Source: Branchiostoma lanceolatum
Lineage: Eukaryota > Chordata > Leptocardii > Amphioxiformes > Branchiostomatidae
Length of the DNA stretch: 64,000 nt
Assembly (NCBI RefSeq): GCF_035083965.1
Contig: NC_089723.1
Location: 36,029,193-36,093,192 of the forward strand
Direction: 5' to 3'
The notes below the pieces were generated by a model, which worked only from the letters and a program-made list of their open reading frames with translations, did no database searches and was not told the DNA's origin. Shown one piece after another: positions 32,308 to 45,100 of the stretch (the stretch's first letter is position 1; the number at the start of each line of letters is the position of its first letter). The translations under genes and the position numbers were made by a program.

Positions 32308-35300
32308 CAAAGACAAACTGTTGGAAAATTCAATACAATGTGTTGCATTTTTTATACCTACTTTGAAGTGCCATTATGGTACATGCACGTAGCTTGTACT
32401 CTCCAAGTGGGGAAAATTGTTACCTTTTTGTCATATGCCCCGTTTTCTGCTGGCACAGGCATATAATGAAAAGGCCACAATCTCCACCAACCACTAGCCT
32501 GGAATTGAAACCTATTATAGCTCTCCGGAGAGGAGACTCGGGAGCTATAAGGATTCCAGGCTAACCAACCACTGCTTGGAGAGAAAATGACTTGTATAAT
32601 GTTCTAATTTCTACCGTAGTATGTACACAGTTGGTTTTAATGCTGCTTTCCTGTGCAGCTACCTTATTGTTATTAGTGCTATGAATAGGGCTATGTCATT
32701 TATGCAATTTTTATGGTGCATAACCAAAAAGTTTGAAAACATATGTACATATACAAAATGTATGGGAATTTAGAACTTCAATTCTGCTGATATTTCACTG
32801 GTTCTGTGGTGTGAGACTCTGCAGGGTTTTGTCCGATGCAGTAATTTTTACCTTGCCTAAGAATCAGACATGTTCAGCTTGAGCCTGCCCTATAACCGTT
32901 GCTACATGTATATGTTAGCAGAGGTCAGAGCAGCAACAAGCCAAATAAGGCAGGATCTTAGGCTAATTCTTTTGCACAAGCTCTGAATCAAATAAACCAT
33001 ACATACAAATTCTGTATAGGTATTACTTCTACAGTTACTGTCATGTTCATCAGCAAAACCTTAAAATTGTTTTTAAAATGTAGATGTATATATACATGTA
33101 GTTGTTCCTTGCTACATTATATGGGTGGGAAAAAAGTATCAGATTGCATCCCTCTATCTGGCTATCAACTCTGGCAAGGCAAAAAAAATGCAAATCCAAA
33201 AATCACATTAGATGTGAAATATGACAGTGTTAATGCTTTTTGGCTGAAGAGTGAAGAAATGTGTGTGCTGTGTAGATAGTAATTTTCCTATGCAATGCAA
33301 AAACAACAATCAGGGCTGGGAATTCAATTTACTTACAACAACCCTTGTGGAAATTCTAGAATCAAGTCTGTATATATATGTAAGTCTTGTACATTTTCTG
33401 AAGGTGCAAGTTACTTTTACCAAGCCATGACACTGAACTATGACACTGGTGCTCGAACTAATTCCATTGTAAATTACACATTTCACTGTTTTTGTATTGT
33501 CCCTGTGTATGTCTTTGTATGTATTGATCACTTTTCTAATGGGTTGCATCAAGGTACATGAAATGTTGTACATTTAAAAAGAGTTTCTGCAAAAAACTTC
33601 AGAATTTGTATTGTACAAGCCAAAGAGCAAGAGCTGCTTTGGTATAAGTTAGATATAACTATTCAATTTCAATGTTGCTACATCTTAGGACTTAACAGAT
33701 GAGCATTTTATACATTTAAGCATGGTTAAGATACATCATAAGCTAGCTATAGGTTTTTGACATCATGAGACAGTGGAAAGCAAAAGGTTGTACTTCTAGC
33801 TACTTTGCTCTTTTCCTCCATTCTTGATCTGCTGCTACGTCCTTCTTTGTAAAAAGGATGATCTCCACGTCTTTCAGAAAGCATTTTTTTTCACTAATTT
33901 TTAATAGCGAGGGAAAAGCGTACTACCTAGATGCAGTCAGAGCGAGTGGAAGGATAGAAACAGGCCAAAAGACATTTGCTTGGAGGCATTAGACATAGGA
34001 GACTGAGTGTGTTGATAGCCTTCAGACCATCTACACAACAGATATGCAATGTGGTCCAGTGTGTCACTGCCAGTTCTGTACATACACAGTGTAGAATTAC
34101 ATCCTGCTATGAGCCAAGTAAGGGAAGTCAATCTTAGCAAGTGTGAGTCCTACCTGTGTATGATCTTTTCGAGTAGAAAGGAGCTACATGTAGGTTAGTC
34201 TAACTTTTTGCCAGGTATTATACATGTACATGTATGTTGTATGCCATCCCTAACGTTGTGTTGGAAAGCTTGTTTTATATTTTCCATGGCTGTTACAATT
34301 CTTTTCTAGAAGTATTGTGTACAATGTGTATATAATCATGTTTATATTACCAGGTAGAATTTGAAAATAAAATGATGTTAGTGCAATAGAGAAATAAAGA
34401 AGTTGCTTTTTTTACCATCTTTTGTCTGATTTTTGTTGTTTTCTGTCTGTTTGCAGATTGAGTGGGTGTGTTGTGTGCAGGGGGACCAGCATGCTTTGCT
34501 GTGGTACTCCAGGGAAGTGTACAAGAACACTAACCTATACGAACAATCATAATTCAGTATTAAGGCCCCATGTCCACTAGACACTGATCACTAAGCAACC
34601 CTACCCCACATTGCAGCGACCAAAACTGGATTTACGTAACATTTGATTTCCCAATTGGGATATGATGCCAGACATAAATGTATGATTTAAAAGACAGCAA
34701 AACCCCACAAAAAAGTGTTCTTTATCTAGGAACGTTGTTGAGCGATCAGTCACATCATTGGTCGCTTAGTAGTTGCAGCTTCTAGTGGAAAGAGGGCATT
34801 AGCAGGGCACCACATGTAGTGGTAGAGAATGAAGCACTCTGCATTTAACATGTAAAATAGAAAATGAGCATGGGCACCCACATACCTCAGTATCCTGTCT
34901 CAATATGGGTACATGTACACGTCTATCCAGGCAACAAACTGGTACCAGTACTGTGCCGTAGCATGGACATTTCTAGCATACAACAGCAACAAACACATAG
35001 TAATTTGAAGGTACATGTTAGTTTTAGCTTTGTAGACACAACTGGATTTTGCTTGTTAACCTATTTTAACAAGGTAGTAAAATAGTGTTGTAACATGCTA
35101 CTTTAGAGGAAGCTATTCCTACTTAGTTTTAAGTTGAGGTGTCATTATTTTTGTAACTGTGATTTTCCTAATTCGTACTTACCATTAATATTATTGCTGT
35201 AGGTTAATTCTTAACTATGAACAATGTACCTCTGTTACAGTAGAAACTAGGATATACCCGATATGTTTAACATTTTTAAAATTAGCAGATACTAAATGCC

Positions 35301-35975
35301 TGTAGTGGAAGTAACAAGTGATCATGTAGTGAAATGAATGTGGAAATTGCAGTGCCTTGTGTGATGTCCATCACTAAATGTACATGTACATGTAGAATTA
35401 GCTTCTTTACGTATGCTCTTGAAAATTGATGAACAATATTTTACATATCTTTTCTTGCCTGCCTTTTCTAATCGAGTACTAATATTGTTGCTTCTCAGTC
35501 CAATTAAACCTACGTACATCATACAGAATAAACTTTTTAGTAAATAACTCGAACAGATTTGTAAAAATGTGGTCTGACCTCTTGATCCACCATCATATCT
35601 GTGTACTCATTGGGACTTAGATTGGGGTCAATTTCCTTTTTATGTTCTAAACTGTAATGTAATTGTTCTGTGCCTTGCTTGAACTGTATGTTCCCAAGGC
35701 CTTCCAGAAAACTCACCGACTGAGAAAACTACCCCGTCATACTCATAGTAAACAGAAATACATTCTAACTTTAGAATTGAAGAAGAAAAAGATTGACAAA
35801 TACACCACATTCTTCACACAGTGAGTTTAATCCATCAACGCAACATCAAAGTACAGCTCTTCAGTGTTGATGTACATGTGTACTGACAATATTCCTTACA
35901 TCTGGAGTGTTTTGTCTGGACTGCACTAGTCAGGTATGTTCTCTACATGTAAAATGTTCACATCTTGGATGAGGA
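32308..35975. other. GK 3' flank and intergenic DNA
   Basis: AATAAA-type signals occur near 32990 and 34365, so the GK 3' UTR could extend well past the stop. Short ORFs (for example 33295-33561) have no family resemblance. One MITE lies at 32495-32563. No further gene is called. Confidence 0.4.
32495..32563. mobile_element. 69-bp MITE with perfect 9-bp target duplication
   Basis: Ends TAGCCTGGAAT and ATTCCAGGCTA are inverted, with matching inner arms (TATAGCTC...GAGCTATA). The flanks ACCAACCAC at 32486-32494 and 32564-32572 are identical. It belongs with the element at 60708-60794, which has the same 8-bp terminus. It lies in the presumed GK 3' UTR. Confidence 0.85.
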
Positions 35976-37603
35976 TTAGACGTTGTAGCCGATGAGGCTG
36001 CGTCTGCCGATGATCTCCCCGATGAAGAACCAGAAACCGATCTCTGCTACCACCACCGTGTTTCTTACACCCTCCTGCATGGCACAAGGAAGAAAGAAAT
36101 TCAGTCACATTAGATACAAGCATAACAATCAAAATTCTTGTCAAATTACCCAGATCCCTTCACACGCAGAACAAGGGGCAACTAAAATCATAAGTAAACA
36201 TTTAGGAAGTTGAGAAAATATTTTAAGCTTCTAGTAAGTTGTCTCATCTCTGCACCTACATGTACCCTGACAGTTTGAGACAGCGGCTTTGAGACAATAT
36301 GACTTCACGTTCAAACTGTGCATGCACAGCGAGATGCATCGTGTGATTAATGTGTCAAAGTTGAAGACCCCTAACTTAAATCAAGGAGGTTTAAAATCAA
36401 ACCTCCTTGCTTAAATAAAGGCTACCTACAATACATCTCACTGAACATGACAGTTTATACAATGATGAAACAAGGCATCACCTAGCATACCTACACTGAC
36501 GTATTTGGTTTGGTTTGCTTTATTTCACAATGAGTGTTTGTACACAGTTAATTGGAATAACAGAAATCATCTCAGTCAATACCCTGACAGTAGTCTGCAT
36601 CCAGGCTCCTGTGCGGGCGGCCTTGATCAGGTTGGAGAACCCCTCGGTGATTTTGGGGATCTCGGCGGGAGTGGGCGGAACCATCTCCACCTTGGCGTAG
36701 TACCAGAACGTCTGCAGCCGAGGCTTCGAGAACTCCACAGCATCTGGGTAGGGTTGATGTCAGAGTGTTAGAAATATATACTAGTACACAACTGGTTTTG
36801 GAAAGACAAACAGTTACTAAAACAACTGTATATATTTTGCCAACGGTTGGACGTTTCAGGTAGCACCAACTACCTATCGTCAGTCACCTTTTGCATATCA
36901 CTGACGAAAGGTAGTGGTACTTAACTACCTGAAACGTTCTGACCATTTTTAAAATCTATTCAGTTGCTTCAGTAACTGTTTTCTTGCATATCTTATACCC
37001 ACGTGTCTAACCTTCGTCGACATAAGTTTGGAAAGGGCATTCCAAACTTATTATTTTAGATAAAAGCTACAGTATCATGAGTATGTGACAATGATAGCTT
37101 GCACAACGCTGAGGAAAGAGATTTTAGAAGTACTACATTCTAAAATCTCCTTGGACTGAGCGAGGGGGGTCTACATGTATTCATCCGCTTCCTTGGACTA
37201 AGTTTGAGCAAGGAGGTTTTGGTTTGAGGGTTCATAAACCTAAATCTTTTCCGGCTTTTGCTCTCGAATCAATCAATAATTTGTTTTTTATTGTGTTCTA
37301 TCAAAACTTATGAATGTCACATGGTGACGATGGCTCTCTCACTACTGAGTAATATCATCAATGAAGCCAAACCGTTCAGTCACAACGAAACAAGGTCATA
37401 GCGTGCCGCCATCTTGGTTTTCCTCTTGGGTAAGGTCATGCACAAAACTGCGCCAAATTGTCAACTATCACCCATTGAACACACTTATTTTAACAACAAC
37501 ATTACACTTTACTATCTTATCTTCTAACCGGCGGCTTACTTTTGGCTAGAACGGGTCCCTTGGTGGTAAGAGCGGTCACCATCCGCTGAGCGAGCGCCGC
37601 CAT
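35976..37603 (-). CDS. ATP5MG: mitochondrial ATP synthase subunit g, 3 exons
   Basis: Small membrane subunit of the Fo part of mitochondrial ATP synthase, involved in dimer contacts and crista shape. Exons on the minus strand: 37603-37540, 36743-36583, 36074-35976; 324 nt, 107 aa (human about 103). [26 protein letters not shown] (shown in parts: [22 protein letters not shown]) is diagnostic. The C-terminal exon encodes a single transmembrane helix with the GEIIGRR.LIGYNV ending, including a GxxxG-like pattern in the family. Intron phases 1 and 0. The start is in AAGATGGCGGC, a YY1-like motif. It is divergent from COX6C, whose first exon begins roughly 270 bp away. Confidence 0.95.
36848..37022. 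mobile_element. MITE-like inverted repeat in ATP5MG intron 1
   Basis: GACGTTTCAGGTAGCACC and its inverted partner GGTAGTGGTACTTAACTACCTGAAACGTTC enclose a CACTGACGA segment. It is followed by AAAATCTATTCAGTTGCTTCAGTAACTG and a GTGTCTAACCTTCGTCG end shared with 1-318. Confidence 0.65.
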
Positions 37604-37955
37604 CTTCCTTCTTTTTGCAGCGACACCGAGATGTAACGGTAGTCTCCGATTCGCCTACGTTCGAGGTAGGGTTAACTTTGAATTTATTCCGACAAAAAAA
37701 GAAGATAAACTTATACAAATTAAAACACAGTATCATCCTTTAACAAATATTTAGGTACTGGTTAGCAGGAAACCCTTTCTACACTTAATTATTTCTGATT
37801 AGCGATAAAGTAATGCGAATCTCAAAAGCAAATAGCGGACTATATTTTATCATGTTGCCATGACCCAACTGCGCATGTCCGACCTTCGTCCGCCATCATC
37901 GTTGTGATCAGAGAAACGTACTTCACTTTCTTCGCTGAATTTTCACATTTTTGAG
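37604..37955. promoter_or_regulatory. shared bidirectional promoter and COX6C first exon
   Basis: The interval lies between the ATP5MG start (minus) and the COX6C non-coding first exon, which ends at a GTACGT donor (exon end 37955) and joins an acceptor at 38588. It contains TGCGCATG (37870-37877), an NRF-1-like half site, and GCCATC motifs (YY1-like) on both sides (near 37598 and 37892). No TATA box is evident. Co-regulation of the two respiratory genes is inference. Confidence 0.6.
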
Positions 37956-38219
37956 GTACGTAATGACTTGAAATCATCTCGATTTATTATCTAGAGGTTT
38001 AAAAACTTGTCGCAGATTCGTTGCTATTCGTCAGATGAAGCCTTGTGCTTTCTTTTATGATAAAACTCGTGCCGAAGATGGCATGTCGGTTTATCTCAGG
38101 AAAGGTTGCCTTTGGTTGGTTGGTGGAGTGGGAGGGGGGTGAGGTCGAGTGTACGACTTTTACAGTGGAAATAACTTTCTAAACATTGTCTGTGTATCTG
38201 TCGGTCTTTTATGGTGTGT

Positions 38220-38234
38220 GTGGGGGGGGGGGGT
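38220..38234. repeat. poly-G run in COX6C intron 1
   Basis: A GTGTGGGGGGGGGGGGG run of about 13 G follows a GT-rich stretch. Confidence 0.8.
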
Positions 38235-38595
38235 GGATAAATAAAGTTTGCTTGGACCTGTCTTTTTCAGATCATGGTGTTTTGTTGTACTAGTAGTCAG
38301 CTAAAAAATGCTAACAGAAAATTATGCACACACACACCTACAAAAGCACACATGAATTTCGGTGGAAATGAGTGTGTTCATGTTAGCATTGATATACATT
38401 GTATTATCTTACACCCCACAGGATGGCAAATGATTGTATGTGACAAAAACATAACCTGTAAGCTATTTCAAGTGTTACGTGAGAGACAATGGTCGGGATT
38501 CAATCCCTCAACCCCCAGGTCGCAGACATTGTTGCTCGCCCTTAGATCAAGCAAGCTGCTTGTTACATGATTGTTTCTCTGTCTCCAGCTCCATC

Positions 38596-39434
38596 ATGGC
38601 AGATGTCCCGGCAGGCAGACTCCCCAAGCCCCAGATGAGGGGGCTCCTGATCAGTCACCTCAAGCGGCACGGCGCCATCGCTCTCGTGTTCTCCATGGGC
38701 GTCACACTGGCGTACAAGCTCGCTGTCGCAGATCCACGGTGGGTCAAGTCAACAGTGCTGACTGCTGAAATATTTTCACAGAGTGACAAGCATGGATATG
38801 TGCACTGACTTCGCCATATTCCTGTTTTTGTACACAATGATAATGGCAATGAACTTTATTGTATATTCATGCATTAGGTAACATAATTGAAGTACAAGAA
38901 AAGGAACATTCTGTTTATCTATTCCCTCTTCTTGAAATATGGGTACACAAATTTACATAGTTTTTCAATTACATGTACATTGTAGTTTTTAGATGGCATG
39001 ATATAATGGGAATAGTTTGTTCTTTATAAAATGTGCATACAGTAAAAACTTGCCCAGGAAGACCATTCAGTAGGATGAGAAAATTTGGTCTATATGAATG
39101 TGAACAGGTGGTCGCTATAGACAGATTGTTATGCTTGAGTCAGTCAGAAAAAATTATGAGACCACGTGCACCAAAAAGTGGTCACATTGGCATGTAGAGG
39201 TGCTCACTTGTACAGGTTGGACTGTCCTTACAATGTGCAAATGTTATACAGTCCTATGAATTTCTGTGGTGCTCTACTTTCATCTAATCATGTGTTCTTT
39301 GCTCCTGTAGCAAGCGACATTATGAGGAGTTCTATAAGAACTATGATGTGAAGAGAGAGTTTGAGGCTATGAAGGAGGCTGGTATTTTCAACTGTGCCAG
39401 GCCCAGCTGGGAGCAGGCAGCAGAAGAAGACTAA
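38596..39434 (+). CDS. COX6C: cytochrome c oxidase subunit 6C, 2 coding exons
   Basis: Nuclear-encoded small subunit of respiratory complex IV in the inner mitochondrial membrane. Coding exons 38596-38738 and 39311-39434 sum to 267 nt, 88 aa; the family is usually about 75 aa. LPKPQMRGLLISHLKRH followed by one membrane helix (AIALVFSMGVTLAYKLAVA) and the matrix/IMS segment HYEEFYKNYDVKREFEAMKEAGIF are characteristic. The C-terminus is extended by an acidic tail (...SWEQAAEED). An untranslated first exon is inferred at about 37880-37955. Translation start is the first ATG after the acceptor at 38588. Confidence 0.95.
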
Positions 39435-39660
39435 CCCCCCATCTGTAGAGCAGTCACTGTAGGTAAGCACAGTTTGACATTGCTTCAAGTATGTGGGTAT
39501 TATCTGTACTGGTCACTTCAGTACCAAACCCAATATTGAAATGCCTTAGAGAATGTCCAATAAATAGGAGGCAGTAGTCTTCAACACAAATGTGTAGAGC
39601 TAGGGGTCATCAGAGTGAACTGGAGGTTCTGTGCCAAAAACAAAGATTGTTGGCAAAGAT

Positions 39661-39857
39661 AAGCCTCTACCAGGCTCCGGGGATCGCTGAAAAAAGTAGT
39701 AGAAATTGGCCAAATAGAGTGAATAGTATGCTAAGGGAGTCGGCTATTGGTCGCCTATTGTCCCTCTCTCCATAGCTGACTCCTTAAGCATACTATTCAC
39801 TCTATTTGGCCAATTTCTACTGTTTTTCCAGCGATCCGCGGAGCCTGGTAGAGGCTA
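39661..39857. mobile_element. MITE with TIRs of about 90 bp
   Basis: The arms begin (A/T)AGCCTCTACCAGGCTCCG and pair for about 90 bp through TTGGCCAAATAGAGTGAATAG and TAAG.GAGTC. The flanks GGCAAAGAT and AACAAGGAT agree at 6 of 9 positions, consistent with an old 9-bp duplication. Solitary or degraded relatives are at 7470, 8955 and 63285. It lies 3' of COX6C. Confidence 0.85.
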
Positions 39858-39914
39858 AACAAGGATGTCTACCGCCACCACGCATTGATCAGCACTTGCT
39901 GCCTGGAGATGATT

Positions 39915-39946
39915 GATAAATTGATTGATTGATTGATTGGTTGATT
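39915..39946. repeat. (GATT)n microsatellite
   Basis: About seven TTGA/GATT units with one variant. Confidence 0.8.
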
Positions 39947-40295
39947 CTATCAATGATGAGTCAAATAACACAGAGTGATGTCCTGTTTGAAAACTTTATT
40001 CTGATATTTCTGTTTTCACTCTTTACAGGTTGTCAAGAAGATTGATTTCTGCTCCATCCAGGAGATGTACAAGATGTTTAACATGTTTGTCCACAATATT
40101 TTATTTCATTCGCAAAGTAACACTATACATTGTAGTCCTGACACTGAATAAAGAATGTCATAGTGTGTAAAATGTGTGTTGTTGCATACTTCTTAAATCT
40201 CACATTACGAGTCAATGTCAGAAATGATGCGCTGCAAGATTTCAACTCTTCCCACAAACATTTACAACACAAATGGGTCCATGTGCATGAATTTC

Positions 40296-40452
40296 TAATC
40301 TCCAAGCAGATCTACACGGTGCCAAAAATCGTATATGCTAGCCAGAGAAGCTCCAGTCAGCCAGATAAGCTCCAATCCGCACCATAGGGGACTGGATCTT
40401 CTCTGGCTAGCATATACGATTTTTGGTACCGTGTAGATCTGCCTAGAGATTA
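40296..40452. mobile_element. MITE with perfect 9-bp target duplication
   Basis: The arms TAATCTCCAAGCAGATCT and AGATCTGCCTAGAGATTA continue inward for more than 50 bp (ACGGT.CCAAAAATCGTATA, GCTAGCCAGAGAAG). The flanks ATGAATTTC at 40287-40295 and 40453-40461 are identical. The short element at 10077 shares the ends. Confidence 0.9.
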
Positions 40453-41937
40453 ATGAATTTCAACTAAGATGGAACATGAACCAGCTAATGACATCTGAGT
40501 TGATTAAAGCTAAATTTTTGTCAACATTTTGAAATGATTGTAAATGGCTATCGTGGTAATACATTATTCATGTCTCCTTTATTACTGAGGATACCACAGT
40601 TGATAAATCTTGTTACATGTAGCTCCCATACCATTCCCACAAAATGAAATTAAACTTGACACAATCTAGCCAATGATTTTTTTTTACTGAGTGCCAAGCA
40701 AGTACTGTGAGCCACAGTGTCTTTTTCCATATCATATGTCTTAATCATGTGTTCTCAATTCTTGTATACATATATATACATGTATATCAAGTTATCAATT
40801 GATGTATATATTCCACATAATATCACCTTAATTCACAAGAAATACTGGGTTTGATTAAAAACAGACAAGACCATACAGGCTTCCCTATGGTACTACATAA
40901 TAAGCGTTTGAACAGTTTTTAGGGTGCCAGACTTTCATGCACTGCTGATGTCCTGATAACACATTGCTAACACATTTGAAGAAGACCAGGTACAAAAGAC
41001 ATCAAAACTCACTTTTGGAAATTTCATCGTCCTATGCATACAACAATTAGATAACACTTATAAATTTCATGAACTGCATCTTTTTGTTGAGAAAACATTT
41101 GGCCGTAAAAACTCTTGCTACAAAAAAGGACTTGCACTTGATGAGGAGTTCTGGGGCTCCCCCATCCATGTGCAAGCACGTCTAACCCCCAGATGATGGG
41201 GAACAAAAGACGTTAAATTGGAGAGAGAGAGAGAGAGAGCTTGTATGAACATTACAATTTACATGTATCTGACTTGCTCATTAATGCACATCTTTTTGTA
41301 ACAATGCTCACGTAAGTTTATCAGTGTGCAGTTCTTCACATTAATACATTGCACACATAAAAAGACCCCCATTTGTTCCAAACTCTTAGGATTGCCTTGA
41401 ATAACACAGTAATATCCATGTGGCTTGCAAACAGACTATTTGTTCAAAATCTACAGATTTAATGATAATGGCCCTTGTAAACAAACCATTATGCATATTT
41501 TTATAAAGGTAGCTTTTCTGTTTATAAGTTCTTCTTTTTGTATATTGACATTATGCTATATCTTTCTTTGTAAACCAGTTCCTAATAAGACAATTTGACG
41601 AAAATATGACTTAGTTATTGGACTCCATCATAAGTGACCTGACTAGATTCTGAACAGACAATTGCATAAACTTGGAAGTTAATGAGAAGTAACCTACCTT
41701 GTACCTTTTGGCAGCTGTTGTACTGTAGGTAAAAGAAAATCTTGGAATATTCTACTCTAACCCTAAAGTGTTAGCTGGCACGTATATTGAAAGCCATACA
41801 AGGCCCACAAGTTAGTAGGGCTGATTTGATCAGCTCTTTCACTTAAATATTGCATTCATGTTAGTAAATATCAATCTTGAATTATAAACACTAAATGTTT
41901 TACATCATGGCAATTTATGACGGCCATTCCTTGCACT
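40453..41937. other. intergenic between COX6C and the CABIT-SAM gene
   Basis: AT-rich, no exon-like segment. A repeat tail resembling the one at 25640 lies at 41146-41218 and a (GA)n run at 41221-41240. Confidence 0.4.
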
Positions 41938-42100
41938 CACATCACTGATTAGGGATGACTGCACTGAACAAATGCCGCTAGCTTGCCTTTAAGTATTAGC
42001 ACCAAACACATTTCTTATGCCTAACACTCAGAATCTTTGGCCAGGGAAAGCTTGTTGATCACCTTAGTCTCCTCAACAAAGTGACTCAGCAGTCAGCATT
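41938..42100 (-). pseudogene. relic of a duplicated SAM-domain C-terminus
   Basis: Read on the minus strand it gives LLSHFVEETKVINKLSLAKDSEC and a stop. This matches the last residues of the live SAM exon (MLSHFVEKTKAINKLSIADDSDC) closely. The downstream GAATGACTGCACTGAACAAATGC flank is shared too, so coding end and 3' flank were duplicated together (compare 42118-42256). Upstream parts of the SAM domain are not present here. Confidence 0.7.
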
Positions 42101-42183
42101 GTACTGATGATTATGATAACTTATCAGGAATGACTGCACTGAACAAATGCGGGTAGCTTGCCTTAGTATAATCACCAAAAAGC

Positions 42184-45100
42184 CTAACAGTCTGAATCAT
42201 CGGCTATGGAAAGCTTGTTGATTGCCTTAGTTTTCTCCACAAAGTGACTGAGCATTTTGATCTGAAAATCGTCCACGTAGAACTCCTCAGTCAGCTGCTG
42301 CGCTGTCATTTTCAGGACAGCGGGTCCGGTGATGCCCCGGGTTTGGAAGGACTGGATGGTGTCCTCACTGAAGTGGAAGTAGCGGAGTAACCTGGTCATG
42401 TCTTGTGTCGAGAAGTCGATGATGTTGTAGTCCTTCGGAGGGATGGTCTTTTCCGCTGGAATGGGGTCACTGAAGCCTGAATCTAGAAAGAATAAGTAAT
42501 GAAAGTTTATTTGCAAGTTCAGGCTCAAAAGCTACTTGCAAGTACATGGTAGAAGCATATAGGAGGCATACATGTGACAAAAGACAGTGATTGACATTGT
42601 AACAAGAGACTACTCAAAATCAAATACTTGCGTTGGCCATATCTTGTTAGCAAGAGTCAGCAGGCAAGTGGGAGACTTGTGAGAAACTTTGTCCAACCTT
42701 CCAACATTTCTCAGGTGCTGACATATACGACTCCCTATTGTATCTCCTGTTGATATCATCTACCTTTGACAATATTATATAGATAGTGCCTTCATGTTGT
42801 TTGAAATGGAGCATTGTACTGCCTAGAACCTAACCATTGTATAGCATAGAACCTACCTATAGTTTTTAGTAGTTTGATATATGTAGCCAGTAGTATTCTA
42901 TTTTTGCCTTACATTGTACCTGTTACAATCGTTGTGCAACAAACTTTGACTTTGACTTGCATGCACTTGTATGCAGTATTTTCCTAACTTTGTTTCTGAA
43001 AGATTTGATGATGAATGGAGTTGTGGTGTGGTGGTAGCTCACTATTATACTACAGTAACTATAATATTGTGATAGCAGATGCACTACAGGTAAATTAGAA
43101 ACTGGGTGTTGAGTGTTTTTACAACTGTTTTCAGTCTGTGTGTTCATTTGTCCTGGTGTGTGTCTGTAAATATTTGAATATTGTAGAGTGACAGGATGTG
43201 AGGTGGAAGATGGTGTAACCGGCGACTGGTAGGATATGAATGTTGGCTTCGCCCGGGTCCAAAGTTGGCCCACATATAGCCATTACTTAGGAGAAATTCA
43301 CAATGAAGAGATTCACAAACAATATTTCACTTAAGTATGAGATCTTCCACATCTTCTTTTAGTTTGGCCTTAGACTTTCTCATGATTGTCACTATATTTC
43401 CACAGATATACAGCTTCTTGGTGCCAGGTTGTGATGTGCATCTTACAATGTCGATCTTTCAGACTTGTTTTGATTACTCAACTCCCTGCTTACCCACTTG
43501 GGGTACCAAGATAAGGATTAATGGTTAACCCCATTATGTTCATCAGTTACGTGCCTAGATATAATGCTGGCTCATTCGATGCCTATGTGGACATGTAAAC
43601 AGTACATGACAGCTGGAATGTTAAGTGTTTATAGGCACCTCATAAGTACAATCAGTAATTATGGCCATTGCATTTATTTCTAGATAGTGTGTCTCTAGCT
43701 CAACTGGTAGCAGCCTCACAGTTGAGCTCCTGGTTCCAATTAGTTGCTAACTGGGAGATCACGGTTCAATCCTGGGAATGGCATTTCGGTTGGGGCTACA
43801 CCCGTCTTTAGGAAGGGGTGTAAAATGGGGGTCCCGTGTTCGAGGAGGTGCCTGGAGTATGTTTAAGGGGAATTAGGGCTAACATTAACAACCCCTTCTT
43901 GTGAAAATATACCCTGCTACTGAAACAGCAGGGAAACTTGCTGACCTATGTGCCACTACAAGGGGCTGAAGGAACGAACAAACAAACTGTTTTGAGAACT
44001 ACCTCCCTCTATGTGACAAAGTGAAACACTGTTATGATCACACTTGTTTTGAGCCTGGAACATTCCATAGGCTACACATACCTCCTGCACCTGTTTACTT
44101 GACTTCTACACATACCACCTGCACCTGTTTACAAAAGTCAAGGTCCAGGACGTGTTTGTCTTCCTTCTTGTAACAAAGGAAGTAGCCTCGAGTTCAAGTT
44201 CATAGTGACGTCACAGAATGGTGAGATACAAACTCCTCAAAACTTCCCAAGAAGACCTTTCACTGGGGACTGATGATATCTGGTAGTGGACAGGTGGTCA
44301 CTATATACAGGATTCTTAATGCTTGTGTCAATGGGACCACCAAAAGCTTTGTACAGGTTGTTCTTACCTAAAGGTACATTTGTACGTGGTCACTTGAACT
44401 GGGATCTAAGAAAGATCACCATGGCCGCGGTACATTTTAAGGTCCAATTTCCACACAAGTTTTCAGAGTTGACCTGGGCTGTATGTGAGGAGCTTTGGGC
44501 TGCTTAATTGGAGTTTTCCTAATATAAAGCACTGTATGTACTTGAGTGGCCTAGGGTTCTCCTTGCACAGTCAATGGTCAACTCGATGCAAATCGACTCA
44601 AAAACGTGTGTGTAAAGCCAGCCTAAGAGCTGCCATCTATTAACAACACATGACAGGTTTAGGTTCCACACAGGTGTTTGTATACACAGTTCCTACCTGT
44701 GCTGGTGGTACTGATTGTGGATGTCCTGGTGAGTTCTTGGCCCTGGTAGGCTGTGTCAGCTCTGTGACCATGACGAGGGGCTGGTTTGGGGATCTGTCTC
44801 AGAGCGCTGACCGTCCCAAACTCTGTCTCCTCCTCCATTTCTATATAGTCATGACTGTCATCTGCGATGGCGGATAGAATATGTTATATATCACAGAAGT
44901 GTAATTTTAAGGTTATCTTAAAGGCAACCAAAGCAATATTAGGACCCAAAAATTAAAATAAAACAAATGCTGAAATCTTTATGGTAGTGGCATTTACCAA
45001 CACTGTTTAATACACTTGCGTAATAACTTCATAATTTGAGCATTTTCAAACCGCGCAAAAACGTGCCGTACGATGATCTCCTTAGTTTCGCAAGCCTACA

